From Ectopseudomonas chengduensis (GTDB lineage Bacteria > Pseudomonadota > Gammaproteobacteria > Pseudomonadales > Pseudomonadaceae), in assembly GCF_015712065.1 (NCBI RefSeq), contig NZ_JACFYZ010000001.1, positions 434,001 to 498,000 on the forward strand: a DNA stretch of 64,000 bases, in the 5' to 3' direction. The notes beneath the pieces are model-generated. The model made no database searches and was not told where the DNA came from. It saw nothing but the letters and a program-made list of their open reading frames with translations. Of the stretch, positions 27,774 through 35,770 are shown one piece after another. The stretch's first letter is position 1. Each line of letters opens with the position of its first letter. The position numbers were made by a program, and so were the translations under genes.

Positions 27774-28207
27774 GGCGTGTCTACCTCGACACCCTTCCCC
27801 TTGAGCTCATGGCGCAACGCCAGTAGCTGGAGCCTGGAAAGCTCTAGCTGATTTTGAGCCATCTGATCAGCGACTTTCTGTTGCTTGCGTATCCAGAACG
27901 CGAAACCAATGTAGACACCTAAAGTGCCGATCATTGCCAGAAAGACGGCAAGGTTAACGAACGTTTTGCGGTCTTCTACAGCGACTTCAATTCTCTTTTC
28001 CAGCAATTGCTTCCTTGCCGCTTGCTCGGTATTTGGTTCTTTTAAGCTTTCAAGCGAGGCAAGCTCACTCCAGTTGTCGTAAATCACTGCATTTGAGCTA
28101 TCGCTTGCATAGAAGGTTAGATAGAACGCTCCAATGACAAGGCTCATAGAGAAAAGCGCGACAAACTTGTAAAGGCTATCCGTAGGGAGTGGGATTCTGT
28201 TTTCCAT
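27770..28207 (-). CDS. Two-TM membrane protein between att side and integrase (phage cargo)
   Basis: 145 residues started at 28207 after GAGG. Transmembrane helices lie at about residues 13-33 and 91-112, separated by a charged, alpha-helical loop rich in Glu/Lys (about 55 residues), followed by a C-terminal helix with coiled-coil character (QKVADQMAQNQLELSRLQLLALRHELK). It lies downstream of the integrase in the outermost position of the prophage, where accessory genes often sit. No known family recognised; it could be a superinfection or defence factor, but this is speculation. Confidence 0.75.
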   Translation of the reverse strand: MENRIPLPTDSLYKFVALFSMSLVIGAFYLTFYASDSSNAVIYDNWSELASLESLKEPNTEQAARKQLLEKRIEVAVEDRKTFVNLAVFLAMIGTLGVYIGFAFWIRKQQKVADQMAQNQLELSRLQLLALRHELKGKGVEVDTP

Positions 28208-28265
28208 GCAAAACCTCGAACGTTTTAGGTTCGCGGAGTATGCCCGGATTCGATCAAAAATTCGG

Positions 28266-29261
28266 CTAAGCATGGTCTGACAGGTATCCGCACTGGGTGA
28301 GAGGGGAGAGCCTAAGCGCCGACTCCAGATGATCAGGCGACAGGTGTGCATAGCGCATGGTCATCGTGATGGTGGAGTGTCCGAGGATGCGTTGCAGACC
28401 CAGGATGTCACCACCGCCCATCATGTAATGGCTGGCGAAGGTGTGCCGGAGGATGTGGGTCATCTGGCCGGGAGTGTGGAAGCCGCAACGCTGGTAAGCA
28501 GATCGAAACGCAGATCGGCAAGGCATGAACAACCGACCATTCCCAGGCATCCCCACCTTTAAGGCAATCGCTTCGACCTCTTTCGGGATCGGCACCGACC
28601 GGGACTGGCGGTTTTTGGTCCGGTGAAAGTGGGCCTTGCCGCCGAACAGCGCACCCCGTGGCAGAGATTCTGCTTCATCCCATCGAGCACCTGTGGCCAA
28701 GCAGATCAGAGCAACCGGATAGGTATGGTTGTTGGTCGAGCGCTTGCACTCTTCCAGCAGTTGTTCGACCTGTTGCAGGGTCAGAAACGTCAGCTCGGTC
28801 TGGTCGGTCTTGATCTGGCGAACCTTGGCCAACGGATTGTTGCCGACCCAGGCACCCAGGCGGATCAGTTCGGAGAAGACCGCCGACAGGTAGCGCTGTT
28901 CATGGTTGACGGTGTGCGGGCTGACGTCCTTGAGGCGTGTCTGGCGATAGCGTGCCCAGGCAAGGGCATCGAAGTTGGAGGCCATCGGATTGCCGAGGCG
29001 TTCGACCGTGGCGAGGGTTCGTGCAAGACGATGCTTGGCATCCTTGAGCGAGCAGCCGTGCAGGTCATGCCAGAGCGTCACCAGATCCGACAGGCGATCA
29101 TCGAGCGGCCGGCCGGTAGTGTTGAGGCTGGCGAAGAACTCCGATTCATAGCGCTGGGCTGCAGCTTTGGTCTTGAAACCCTTTTTGCGGATGCGGCGAC
29201 CCGAGCGGCCGTTTTCGTAGAAGTCAGCGGTCCAGGTGTTGCCGTCTTTCCTGGCCGTCAT
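28266..29261 (-). CDS. Phage tyrosine recombinase (integrase)
   Basis: 331 residues when started at 29261, whose ATG overlaps the rep stop (ATGA). Arm-binding-like N-terminus (WTADFYENGRSGRRIRKKGFKTKAAA), core-binding SAM-like domain, then the catalytic domain with Arg in TGARWDEA, HxxR in HILRHTFASHYM, H/W box in LGHSTITMTMRYAH with the tyrosine nucleophile in RYAHLSP. It catalyses site-specific integration and excision, probably at tRNA-Met. The distal position after rep is the same as in Pf phages. Confidence 0.95.
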   Translation of the reverse strand: MTARKDGNTWTADFYENGRSGRRIRKKGFKTKAAAQRYESEFFASLNTTGRPLDDRLSDLVTLWHDLHGCSLKDAKHRLARTLATVERLGNPMASNFDALAWARYRQTRLKDVSPHTVNHEQRYLSAVFSELIRLGAWVGNNPLAKVRQIKTDQTELTFLTLQQVEQLLEECKRSTNNHTYPVALICLATGARWDEAESLPRGALFGGKAHFHRTKNRQSRSVPIPKEVEAIALKVGMPGNGRLFMPCRSAFRSAYQRCGFHTPGQMTHILRHTFASHYMMGGGDILGLQRILGHSTITMTMRYAHLSPDHLESALRLSPLTQCGYLSDHA

Positions 29262-30541
29262 ACAGCACGCCCCCAACGAACATGGCGTTCTTCAAGGATG
29301 CCTTTGATGTGCTTATACAGCCCGTCTTCATCCATGCCTTTGGCGGCATAGTGGTCGCGGATCACCGGCCAGCACTCCCAATCCTTGAGCCGATAGAAAG
29401 CCTTTCTAGCGCCCACTCGCTCCCGTGCCAGCAGGCTGACGAAGTTTCCCAGGAATAGCTCGACGTTCTTGCCGGAGAAGCCCCGCGAGGTCTTGTATTG
29501 ACGCTTGTACTCGGTTTCGTCCACCAGGGAATCGACAGGCAGATCGACGCGCACGTCATCACGGATCAGCGTCCAGATGGGCTCGAAGTAGCCAGGGCGA
29601 GCCAGTAACTTGAACTGGCGCAGGCCATAGCGCCAAAGGCCGTCAAGGTGCGGAGCAAAGGCGGCGTAGCTGTTGGTCTCGATGGTCTCGCCGCTGTGCA
29701 GATCGAACGAGCCGGAGGCGAATTGCTGGATAACCGAGTGGTGGTAACGCAGCTCGACACGCCAGACGTCTTGCTCGGGGTTGTAGTTATCGGGGTCGGT
29801 TTCATCGAAGCTATCGCGGCGTCTCCAGACACCTTCGCAATAGTCGAGCTTGTCGATGGCTCGGGCTTGCTCGGTTTTGTTGTAGATCGCCAATTGGACG
29901 CCACCGGCAGAGCCAAACATGTAGGTTTCGCCACGTCCGTAGACGCTGCTTTTGGTGTCCCAGGTAATTTCCTTGATGCCGGAGATATCACGAGCGGACC
30001 GAGCGCGGCAGTGCATACGGGCGACCAGATCAGCAGGGGGCGTCCAACCTTGCAGGTCTAGCGCGAGGTGAACCGCGCACTGGCTGCGTTCGACGTTGGT
30101 CAGGACGTGGCCGGCGTAGTAGTCCAGGCGTTCTTGCAGGCGCTCGGGGCAGAACTGGTCGATGGCATGCGGTGACACCTCGATTTTCAGGTGGGGGCCG
30201 ATGTTCTCGATTTTGGCGTTGAAGTTTTTGATCAGGAGGACGAACCCGAGGTCGGCATTCTGCAACTTGTACTGATAGCCAGAATCCTTGCTGACGCGAC
30301 CAGAGTGCCAACGCTGGCCAGCAAAATCGACGATGGTGCCGGGCTTCTCGAACAGGCACATGATTTCCGGACGGATCAGGCCGCGATAGAGCTGGCGGAC
30401 GGTATCGACGCTACAGGCTAAGATTCGAACGCCGGACAGATCCACGAAACCACCAGCCCGAGGATCACAGAACAAACGACTTTTCGGGTTCTCTTTCCCC
30501 GTTTCGATATCAATGCGGTAGTAGTCCTTTGGTGCACTCAT
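29258..30541 (-). CDS. Rolling-circle replication initiator of the filamentous phage
   Basis: 427 residues. The central segment SVYGRGETYMFGSAGGVQLAIYNKTEQARA fits the Rep_trans-type replication initiation factor pattern (tyrosine region followed by YNK), and Pf phages carry a homologue at the same position. It should nick the double-stranded replicative form at the plus origin and start rolling-circle replication. It is translationally coupled to the integrase. A large hairpin that may be its target lies immediately upstream of the gene at 30604-30671. Confidence 0.88.
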   Translation of the reverse strand: MSAPKDYYRIDIETGKENPKSRLFCDPRAGGFVDLSGVRILACSVDTVRQLYRGLIRPEIMCLFEKPGTIVDFAGQRWHSGRVSKDSGYQYKLQNADLGFVLLIKNFNAKIENIGPHLKIEVSPHAIDQFCPERLQERLDYYAGHVLTNVERSQCAVHLALDLQGWTPPADLVARMHCRARSARDISGIKEITWDTKSSVYGRGETYMFGSAGGVQLAIYNKTEQARAIDKLDYCEGVWRRRDSFDETDPDNYNPEQDVWRVELRYHHSVIQQFASGSFDLHSGETIETNSYAAFAPHLDGLWRYGLRQFKLLARPGYFEPIWTLIRDDVRVDLPVDSLVDETEYKRQYKTSRGFSGKNVELFLGNFVSLLARERVGARKAFYRLKDWECWPVIRDHYAAKGMDEDGLYKHIKGILEERHVRWGRAV

Positions 30542-30603
30542 TCTCTGTATCTCTCTGGTGTAACGTGGTTACTAAAATCGGTTTATCTGACGTGTTACAG
30601 GGA

Positions 30604-30671
30604 CGTCAGCGCGCAGGCTTTGCGCCGCGCTCGCCGGCTCCCGCTGGCGCAAAAGCCAGGGCGCGCTGACG
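30604..30671. other. 68-nt imperfect hairpin between zot and rep: candidate phage origin or packaging signal
   Basis: Outer arms CGTCAGCGCGC (30604-30614) and GCGCGCTGACG (30661-30671) are exact complements. Inner arms GGCTTTGCGCC and GGCGCAAAAGCC continue the pairing with small mismatches around a GC-rich loop. It sits in the only sizeable gap of the late gene region. In filamentous phages such long hairpins serve as replication origin or packaging signal; it could also act as a terminator for the coat operon. Confidence 0.6.
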
Positions 30672-30676
30672 CTTGA

Positions 30677-31879
30677 TCACCACAGGAAGCGGCCTTTTTC
30701 GTAGCTGACGACGTTGATAGGAGGTGTCGCCTGGGAGTCGGCCTGGGGCTGCATATGAGGCTGTGAATAGCCCGGTATGGATTGCGGCTGCTGGAGCTGG
30801 CCGAACCCTTGCTGTGAGCGATCCGGCCGTGTGGGATCGAAGTAACCGACTTCGACCACTCGCATGCAGAAGCTGAAATCAGTTTCTACGCGGGTTCCCT
30901 GCTGGGTGTAGCACTGGCAAACGGTCTGCTTTCCGTTGACGGTGGCACTGCCCATGCGGGTGAAATTGCGGGCGTAGGTGTTGGGGTCAGTGCTGGACAT
31001 GCAATAAAGCCGCGGGAACGACTGCGGCTTGGTTAGATCATCGTAAAGCGGGGCAGATGACGGGACGTTTTCGACTCGTGGAACGCGTTCAGCGAGGTAC
31101 TGGCCACGAGACATAGGCGCGGAGGTTTCTTTCGCGATGCCAGGTATCAGCGACTTGGCCAAGTCGGTGGCGAGGTTGCCGCTTTCGGCCTTGGGCGCGC
31201 TTTGAGTGGGCGCCGCATCGGTGACGGGTGTTTCAGTTTCCTTGGCGCCGTAGATGAAGCTGTAGCCACGTAACGAGGCATAGATGCATATGCCTAGACC
31301 AAGGGTGGCGAGCACGAATTTACGCGACGGCTTGAAGCTGAAATGGTGCTCAGCCTTGGCGCTGGTGTAGACACCGAAGTAGCGCTTATCCAGGCTGATG
31401 ATGGTGCGGCTGGCATCTTTGCAGGTGTTGACCTTCTCGACGTCGTTGTAAACGCGCTCCATCTCATAGCGTGAGACTTTGCTGCTGCCGAAGATCCGCC
31501 AGTAGTGAATATGTTTGTTGCAGAGACGGCGGGCATGCACGTCGATGAATCGGGGGTCCTGGGTGATCAAGTGCACCTCATGGCCCTGCTTGCGCATGAT
31601 TTCGAAGCGCGAGATATGTTCTGGTACTTCCTTGCGAGGATCGCGCACGCCAAACCAGCCTTGCGCTTCATCCACCACAATCAAGGCGTTGTCGGGTAGC
31701 TCATACCACTTGAGCGGATCATCGAAGGGAAACCACTCAGCCTGAAGCTTGCTTGCATCAAGGTCGGTGACGTTGTGGTAATAGACGACCCGGCCATGCT
31801 TCTTGGCAGCCTGATCGACCTCTTTGATGGTGTTCAGCGTCTTGCCATGGCCCATCAGGCCGGTTCGGATATAGAGCAT
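30677..31879 (-). CDS. Zonular occludens toxin-like assembly ATPase (pI)
   Basis: 400 residues. Zot domain with Walker A GLMGHGKT at about residues 7-14 and Walker B ALIVVDEAQ near residue 65-73. One transmembrane helix at about residues 187-204 separates the cytoplasmic ATPase from a periplasmic, Pro/Gln-rich C-terminal part with three cysteines (RLYCMSS, VCQCYTQ). It powers extrusion of the phage through the envelope. It starts two bases after the stop of the pVI-like gene. Confidence 0.95.
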   Translation of the reverse strand: MLYIRTGLMGHGKTLNTIKEVDQAAKKHGRVVYYHNVTDLDASKLQAEWFPFDDPLKWYELPDNALIVVDEAQGWFGVRDPRKEVPEHISRFEIMRKQGHEVHLITQDPRFIDVHARRLCNKHIHYWRIFGSSKVSRYEMERVYNDVEKVNTCKDASRTIISLDKRYFGVYTSAKAEHHFSFKPSRKFVLATLGLGICIYASLRGYSFIYGAKETETPVTDAAPTQSAPKAESGNLATDLAKSLIPGIAKETSAPMSRGQYLAERVPRVENVPSSAPLYDDLTKPQSFPRLYCMSSTDPNTYARNFTRMGSATVNGKQTVCQCYTQQGTRVETDFSFCMRVVEVGYFDPTRPDRSQQGFGQLQQPQSIPGYSQPHMQPQADSQATPPINVVSYEKGRFLW

Positions 31880-31881
31880 GA

Positions 31882-32196
31882 TCAGGCCGTAAAGGTGGTG
31901 TTGGTGGAGAGCTTCGTACGGCGGTCAGCCATGCGATCAATACCCACCAGAACAAGGCGCGTGGTGATCGCTGCGAAGTAGATATTTACCGCCACATCGA
32001 ACTTGGCCAGGCCCAGGATCATCTGCAGGGACTGACTAAGGTTGCCCAGGTTGGCCATGGCGTAGTCCTTGGCTTCGTTGATGACCAAGTTGATGCCGAC
32101 GTAGGCGACTACCCCGATACCAATGGCCCGCAGCACTTGCTTGACGATGGGCAGGACGATGATCAGGAACAGGTGAGCCAGATAGAAAAAGTGCAT
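31882..32196 (-). CDS. DUF2523-type minor coat protein (pVI-like)
   Basis: 104 residues with two or three hydrophobic helices (HFFYLAHLFLIIVLPIV, AIGIGVVAYVGINLV, FDVAVNIYFAAITTRLVLVGI). Position between the adsorption protein and Zot matches the pVI slot of Pf phages. It probably caps the virion at the pIII end. The gene starts two bases after the adsorption-protein stop. Confidence 0.85.
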   Translation of the reverse strand: MHFFYLAHLFLIIVLPIVKQVLRAIGIGVVAYVGINLVINEAKDYAMANLGNLSQSLQMILGLAKFDVAVNIYFAAITTRLVLVGIDRMADRRTKLSTNTTFTA

Positions 32197-32198
32197 GT

Positions 32199-33671
32199 TT
32201 ATTCACCTCCAAAGGCCCGGCCGACATAGGCCGCCGCCCAAATGCTGGCCACGGCAACGATGATCCAGGACAGATCAACGGCCAGGGTGCAGAGGGGCTG
32301 ATAGTTGAACGAAAGGGAACCGCCAGAGAGCTGGGCACGCTCAGGCGTTGGGCAACCAGCTGGTAGAAAGCGCGTAGCACCACCGATGATGCTAGGAGCA
32401 GATATTTCGGCTTCAGGGAGTGTGAAGTTCTCGCCTTGGAATAGGCCTTCGATATCGGATTTCTTACCGTCGAAGTCGCCCATCTCTTCTGCGTAGCACT
32501 GCTGTTCTTTCTGCTGTTTCAGGATGGCGCAGTCGATAGGGTCGCCGGTGCAGGAGAATGCGCCGTCACAGCTGCCAACCGTGGCGGTGCGCTCTTCGCC
32601 TTGTTCGCCTTCTTCATCGCCCATGCCGTCGCCATCGGGCTTGCTGGGATTGCAGTCGTCACCAACGCAATCACCTTTTTTGGTGGTGTTGCCGTCGGCG
32701 TCAGTCTTTTCAGAGTCAGTCTCAGACTTGCTGGTGGAGTTGCAGGGATTCATGCCCTTGCAGTTCGTCTTGGTGGTGTCGGTCTTAGTGGTGGTTTCGC
32801 TAGAGCCGTCCGCGTTCTCTTTCTTAGTTGTCTCCTGTTCGACCTTGGTCTCCGACTTCTGAGGCGGCTTGGTCTTTGATGGTGTGCAGTTGGTTTTGAA
32901 CTGGTGAATAGAGCCTTCTTTACACTCGACTTCGCCCTTGTCTTCAAACTTGTTGGTGGCCGTGCAGTTGCGCTTAAGACTGCCGTCAGGCTGAGTTTCC
33001 CAGCCCGAGCATTCGTTATTGGTGTCGTACTTAGGTGCCTCAGTTACTGGATCTTTCGCCGGGGGCTGATCGAATACGGATGGGTTGTTGGCAGACGGAG
33101 TGCAGCTGATGCCATTGCCCTTGTACTCAAAGGAGCCGACGAGCTGGTCAGGCGGGCCAAAGTCGCGCTTGGAGGAAAAGCCGCCGAAGGTGTGGGAATA
33201 CTGGCAGCCGCTTTTGCAGACGGTTACGGGCGGGTCAACAGAGGGATTGCCATCGTCACCGAGGGTGGCAAAACGAAACTCATGATAAACAACGTCGCCA
33301 ATGGTCGATTCACATTGGTCAGGCTCAGGACCCTCGCACCCCCCAGTTTGAGGATTAAAAACCGCGGGAGCGGTGCACCCATCGCCATATCGAGTGACTG
33401 AATGAATAAACCCCGCATCGACCCCATTAGAGCGCCTACCACCACAGACAGCCTCACGGGGTCTATTGGGGTTGATGTAGATGTAGGAGTAAGTAACCCC
33501 AGGATAATGCTGAGCGCGTAACTCAAAGACGGCTTTGCAGGCATCAACAGCAGAGGGGAAGTCCTGAGAACTGTAATTGTGACGCCAGATATAATCCTGA
33601 GCGTTAACACCCAGAGAGCAGAAGGTAGAAAGTAGAAAAACTGCCGCAGCAACCCAAGCGTGATAACGCAT
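32199..33671 (-). CDS. Phage adsorption/minor coat protein (pIII / CoaA-like, TspB-type)
   Basis: 490 residues started at 33671 (MRYHAWVAAAVFLLSTF), with a signal peptide ending NAQ near residue 25. The N-terminal half is Cys-rich; the middle (about residues 260-360) is a low-complexity Thr/Lys/Asp/Glu/Ser linker; the C-terminal part has a hydrophobic helix (LAVDLSWIIVAVASIWAAAYVG) as virion anchor. This architecture fits the receptor-binding pIII of inoviruses, probably directed at type IV pili as in Pf (inference). The linker includes DGDGMGDEEGEQGEE. Confidence 0.88.
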   Translation of the reverse strand: MRYHAWVAAAVFLLSTFCSLGVNAQDYIWRHNYSSQDFPSAVDACKAVFELRAQHYPGVTYSYIYINPNRPREAVCGGRRSNGVDAGFIHSVTRYGDGCTAPAVFNPQTGGCEGPEPDQCESTIGDVVYHEFRFATLGDDGNPSVDPPVTVCKSGCQYSHTFGGFSSKRDFGPPDQLVGSFEYKGNGISCTPSANNPSVFDQPPAKDPVTEAPKYDTNNECSGWETQPDGSLKRNCTATNKFEDKGEVECKEGSIHQFKTNCTPSKTKPPQKSETKVEQETTKKENADGSSETTTKTDTTKTNCKGMNPCNSTSKSETDSEKTDADGNTTKKGDCVGDDCNPSKPDGDGMGDEEGEQGEERTATVGSCDGAFSCTGDPIDCAILKQQKEQQCYAEEMGDFDGKKSDIEGLFQGENFTLPEAEISAPSIIGGATRFLPAGCPTPERAQLSGGSLSFNYQPLCTLAVDLSWIIVAVASIWAAAYVGRAFGGE

Positions 33672-33672
33672 C

Positions 33673-33750
33673 TCACACCCGCCCAAACAGCAGCGCCGCG
33701 AAGGCAAGGGTCATAACCACCAAGTAGTAAGTGTTCGGATCAATCGCCAT
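33673..33750 (-). CDS. 25-residue hydrophobic phage protein (pVII/pIX-like candidate)
   Basis: MAIDPNTYYLVVMTLAFAAL... to GRV, ending one base before the adsorption-protein ATG (TGAGATG). It is a single hydrophobic helix with a polar N-terminus, the size of inovirus end-cap proteins. It lies directly after the coat-gene terminator. Too short for most gene callers; I judge it real from position and coupling. Confidence 0.55.
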   Translation of the reverse strand: MAIDPNTYYLVVMTLAFAALLFGRV

Positions 33751-33757
33751 AAGCAGA

Positions 33758-33777
33758 AACCCCGCCGAAGCGGGGTT
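33758..33777 (-). terminator. Central terminator after the major coat gene
   Basis: Reading the minus strand, AACCCCGC-TTCG-GCGGGGTT followed by TCTGCTT lies 17 bases after the coat stop. A partial terminator here would give the high coat to low minor-protein ratio typical of filamentous phages. Confidence 0.8.
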
Positions 33778-33794
33778 GACCTCTGGTTGGTGGG

Positions 33795-34007
33795 TTAAAC
33801 GGCGCGGCGCATGTACTTGAACAGCGCAGCAGCGACGAGCAGGCCGAGGCCGGCGTAGCCGATGATGTTGATGTCACCTTCACCACCTTCCATCTTGGCG
33901 GCCGCGTCTGCGGCAGTGGCGTAGGCCTGGCCGATGCCAAAGGCGCTGATGACAGCAACGGCGCCGACTTGGCGGCCGTAGTGACGCAGGGTATTGCGGA
34001 GTTTCAT
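33795..34007 (-). CDS. Major coat protein precursor (CoaB/pVIII-like)
   Basis: 70 residues. Signal peptide of 30 residues ending AYA; mature 40-residue helix starts TAADAAAKMEGGEGD (acidic amphipathic), continues with hydrophobic GYAGLGLLVAAALF and ends with the basic DNA-facing KYMRRAV. Length, acidic-hydrophobic-basic order and place before the adsorption gene are as in Pf1 CoaB. Confidence 0.92.
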   Translation of the reverse strand: MKLRNTLRHYGRQVGAVAVISAFGIGQAYATAADAAAKMEGGEGDINIIGYAGLGLLVAAALFKYMRRAV

Positions 34008-34012
34008 AGGAC

Positions 34013-34225
34013 TTACCTCACTAGCTTCTTGAGAACGAGGAAGATGAACACCGTGGCGAATACGCCTACGGCGGCATCCAGCATGGTGATCGCCTCCTCA
34101 TCGGTTAATCCGGGAGAGAGTTCCGCCCGGATTTCAGCGCCAGTGATGGAAACCAGCTGGCCAGTGCACCGAGGCTCCCCAGTAGCTCCAGCCGACCATT
34201 CCCCATCACAGGCAATGAACTTCAT
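34013..34225 (-). CDS. Small phage membrane protein
   Basis: 70 residues: polar N-terminus with two cysteines (FIACDGEW, EPRCTG), an acidic segment ELSPGLTDEEAITMLD, and a C-terminal transmembrane helix AAVGVFATVFIFLVL ending KKLVR. The C-terminal half looks like a coat-type acidic-hydrophobic-basic helix without a signal peptide. It lies five bases before the coat gene, in the PA0722 slot of Pf. It may be a minor structural or assembly protein. Confidence 0.75.
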   Translation of the reverse strand: MKFIACDGEWSAGATGEPRCTGQLVSITGAEIRAELSPGLTDEEAITMLDAAVGVFATVFIFLVLKKLVR

Positions 34226-34234
34226 TTGCCTTGG

Positions 34235-34414
34235 TTACTCAGCCAGACTGGGGTCACGAATGACCTCAGCCATGGCGATGCAGTCGGGGCAGATCACGAG
34301 GTCGGGCGCCGTGTTCAGATCGGGCAGCAGGTCGGGCTGGGGGGCGGACTGGTTGTAGAGCTGGCCCATGGGCTGCCCGCAGCAGTCACACAGCACGCGA
34401 TCAACGATCAGCAC
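34235..34414 (-). CDS. Zinc-ribbon-like phage protein (59 aa, GTG start)
   Basis: A GTG at 34414 with AGGAGG eight bases upstream opens a 59-residue frame starting MLIVDRVLCDCCGQPMG and ending in VIRDPSLAE. Two cysteine pairs, CDCC near residues 9-12 and CPDC near 42-45, suggest one zinc ribbon. It sits between the ssDNA-binding candidate and the small membrane protein in the PA0721 slot of Pf. Easily missed because of size and GTG start. Confidence 0.75.
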   Translation of the reverse strand: MLIVDRVLCDCCGQPMGQLYNQSAPQPDLLPDLNTAPDLVICPDCIAMAEVIRDPSLAE

Positions 34415-34429
34415 GGCGGCGCCCTCCTG

Positions 34430-34816
34430 TTAGGCCTTGGCCGCGTCCGGCTGGGTGCCGGTCGGCTTGGCTTGTTGTTGGGCGGCGAGCTTGCGGGCTT
34501 CGGTGGCAGTGTCAGCAGCGCCAGTGCCACGGGCAGCCTTGGCCGACTCGACGTGCAGGACGATGAACTTGCCAGCGTTCTTGGAGCCGCGATCAATCTC
34601 TACGGTGACGCGGACGGTCTCCAGCACATCGAGGCCTTTGCAGGCGGCCCACACTTCGTCCAGGGAGCCTTCTGCTACCTGCATCGAGAGCAGTGAGACG
34701 CCCAGGTCCTTTTCGCCGTCCGGTTCGTCGCCCAGGTACAGCTTGACCAGATCCACGTTGTCGAACTTCACGCGCTCAGCGCTGATGAATGCCAGTTCCA
34801 TAGTGGTGCGTGCCAT
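34430..34816 (-). CDS. Putative phage ssDNA-binding protein (gpV position)
   Basis: 128 residues. The first 90 look like a compact beta-rich domain (MELAFISAERVKFDN, VRVTVEIDRG, GKFIVLHVESA); the last 30 form an Ala/Gln/Lys-rich flexible tail. Position at the head of the structural module matches the single-stranded DNA-binding protein of Pf phages, but I see no sequence similarity to the Pf1 protein, so the function is inferred from synteny. Ribosome binding site GAGG 9 bases before the ATG. Confidence 0.6.
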   Translation of the reverse strand: MARTTMELAFISAERVKFDNVDLVKLYLGDEPDGEKDLGVSLLSMQVAEGSLDEVWAACKGLDVLETVRVTVEIDRGSKNAGKFIVLHVESAKAARGTGAADTATEARKLAAQQQAKPTGTQPDAAKA

Positions 34817-35068
34817 GTTGTGTTTCCTCGCTTGGTTGCGCGGTATTGCGCGGGTTTGCCTTTTAGCAGGCCGAGCGGGTCCACACGGGCAGATATCGCG
34901 GTTTCTGCCCGAGTGGTTTTCTCGACTTGCCGAGGTTTTCAGTTAGCGCCGCTGGTGCAGCGGGTTGTGTTCACACCAAGGGCTTTGCCCTTGTCATCCC
35001 ACTCTTGCCGCCGAGGGCTCGGGAGCGCGGGGCGGTGGAGCTGCCCCACACTCACGAGCGGAGGCTAT
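34817..35068. other. Phage noncoding region rich in small inverted repeats
   Basis: 252 bases between the small membrane protein and the ssDNA-binding gene. Exact inverted repeats include CGGGCAGA (34886-34893) with TCTGCCCG (34904-34911), and AAGGGC-TTT-GCCCTT (34978-34992); CTCG/CGAG and GCGC/GCGC pairs lie between. Such clusters of hairpins are expected at a complementary-strand origin or packaging signal, or at an mRNA leader. Confidence 0.5.
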
Positions 35069-35380
35069 TCAGGGTGGTGGGCGTTCAAGGGTTCGCTCTG
35101 CCCGTGCCTCCGTTTGACCGAACGGTGAAGCGTGTTCGGACAAGCCGGGGGCGCGGCCCTTGACCTGTTCAGGATCGGCGGCGTTGGCTGGATCGCTGGG
35201 GGCGCACTGGTGCACGACCTTGGCCATTGCCTGATAGAAGTAGTCGTCTACCGATTCCATCACCTTGACGACTTGCAGCGTCGAGAAGATCGAACCGACA
35301 GCAAACCCGATGAACAGATAGGGGAATGCGTGCCAGAGCAGGGCGACCAGATAGCGGCCAACACGGAAAGAGACGGTCAT
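35069..35380 (-). CDS. Small phage membrane protein
   Basis: 103 residues. N-terminal helix LVALLWHAFPYLFIGFAVGSIF, then an amphipathic helix VVKVMESVDDYFYQAMAKVV and a polar, Pro/Arg-rich tail that may be disordered. It starts four bases after the Cys-rich gene stop. Sits in an early gene slot of the phage; function unknown. Confidence 0.65.
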   Translation of the reverse strand: MTVSFRVGRYLVALLWHAFPYLFIGFAVGSIFSTLQVVKVMESVDDYFYQAMAKVVHQCAPSDPANAADPEQVKGRAPGLSEHASPFGQTEARAERTLERPPP

Positions 35381-35384
35381 GCGC

Positions 35385-35756
35385 TCACCCCACCAGTTCG
35401 AACGGTTCGCGCAGGGGCACGAAGGGCGTTGGTTTGCCGGTGTCGCTCACAACGTGCCAGTACTTCGGCGGACGGGGCGACGGCTTGTGTTTCTCGCAGT
35501 ACGAGGCAGCTGTCACACAGTTCCGCCCATCGACCATGCGCCATTGAGCGGGGCGGCAGTCGGTGCATTGTATGGACGGGGAGGCGGCGGGCTTCGGCGG
35601 TTGCCAGTTTCGGTTTAACCAGCAGACAGAGCAGTCGCAGTTGTCGGCGTGCGGGTGACGGCGAAAGGCGAACGTCTTGCCCTGCGGATTGCGGGCAAAG
35701 CAGCTCTGGCAGCCGCAATCCTTGTGGTGCGATAGCAGGTACTGGGAGGGATTCAT
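35385..35756 (-). CDS. Cysteine-rich, probably zinc-binding phage protein
   Basis: 123 residues with four cysteine clusters: CGCQSC (residues 14-19), CDCSVC (40-45), CTDC near 64-67 and two later single cysteines with histidines near. The first two clusters sit in repeated contexts (HHKDCGCQSCFARNPQGK and HADNCDCSVCWLNRNWQ), suggesting internal duplication. A competing frame at 35377-35778 lacks this pattern. DNA-binding or regulatory role possible; not recognised. Confidence 0.75.
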   Translation of the reverse strand: MNPSQYLLSHHKDCGCQSCFARNPQGKTFAFRRHPHADNCDCSVCWLNRNWQPPKPAASPSIQCTDCRPAQWRMVDGRNCVTAASYCEKHKPSPRPPKYWHVVSDTGKPTPFVPLREPFELVG

Positions 35757-35770
35757 GGGCGGGCACCTGA

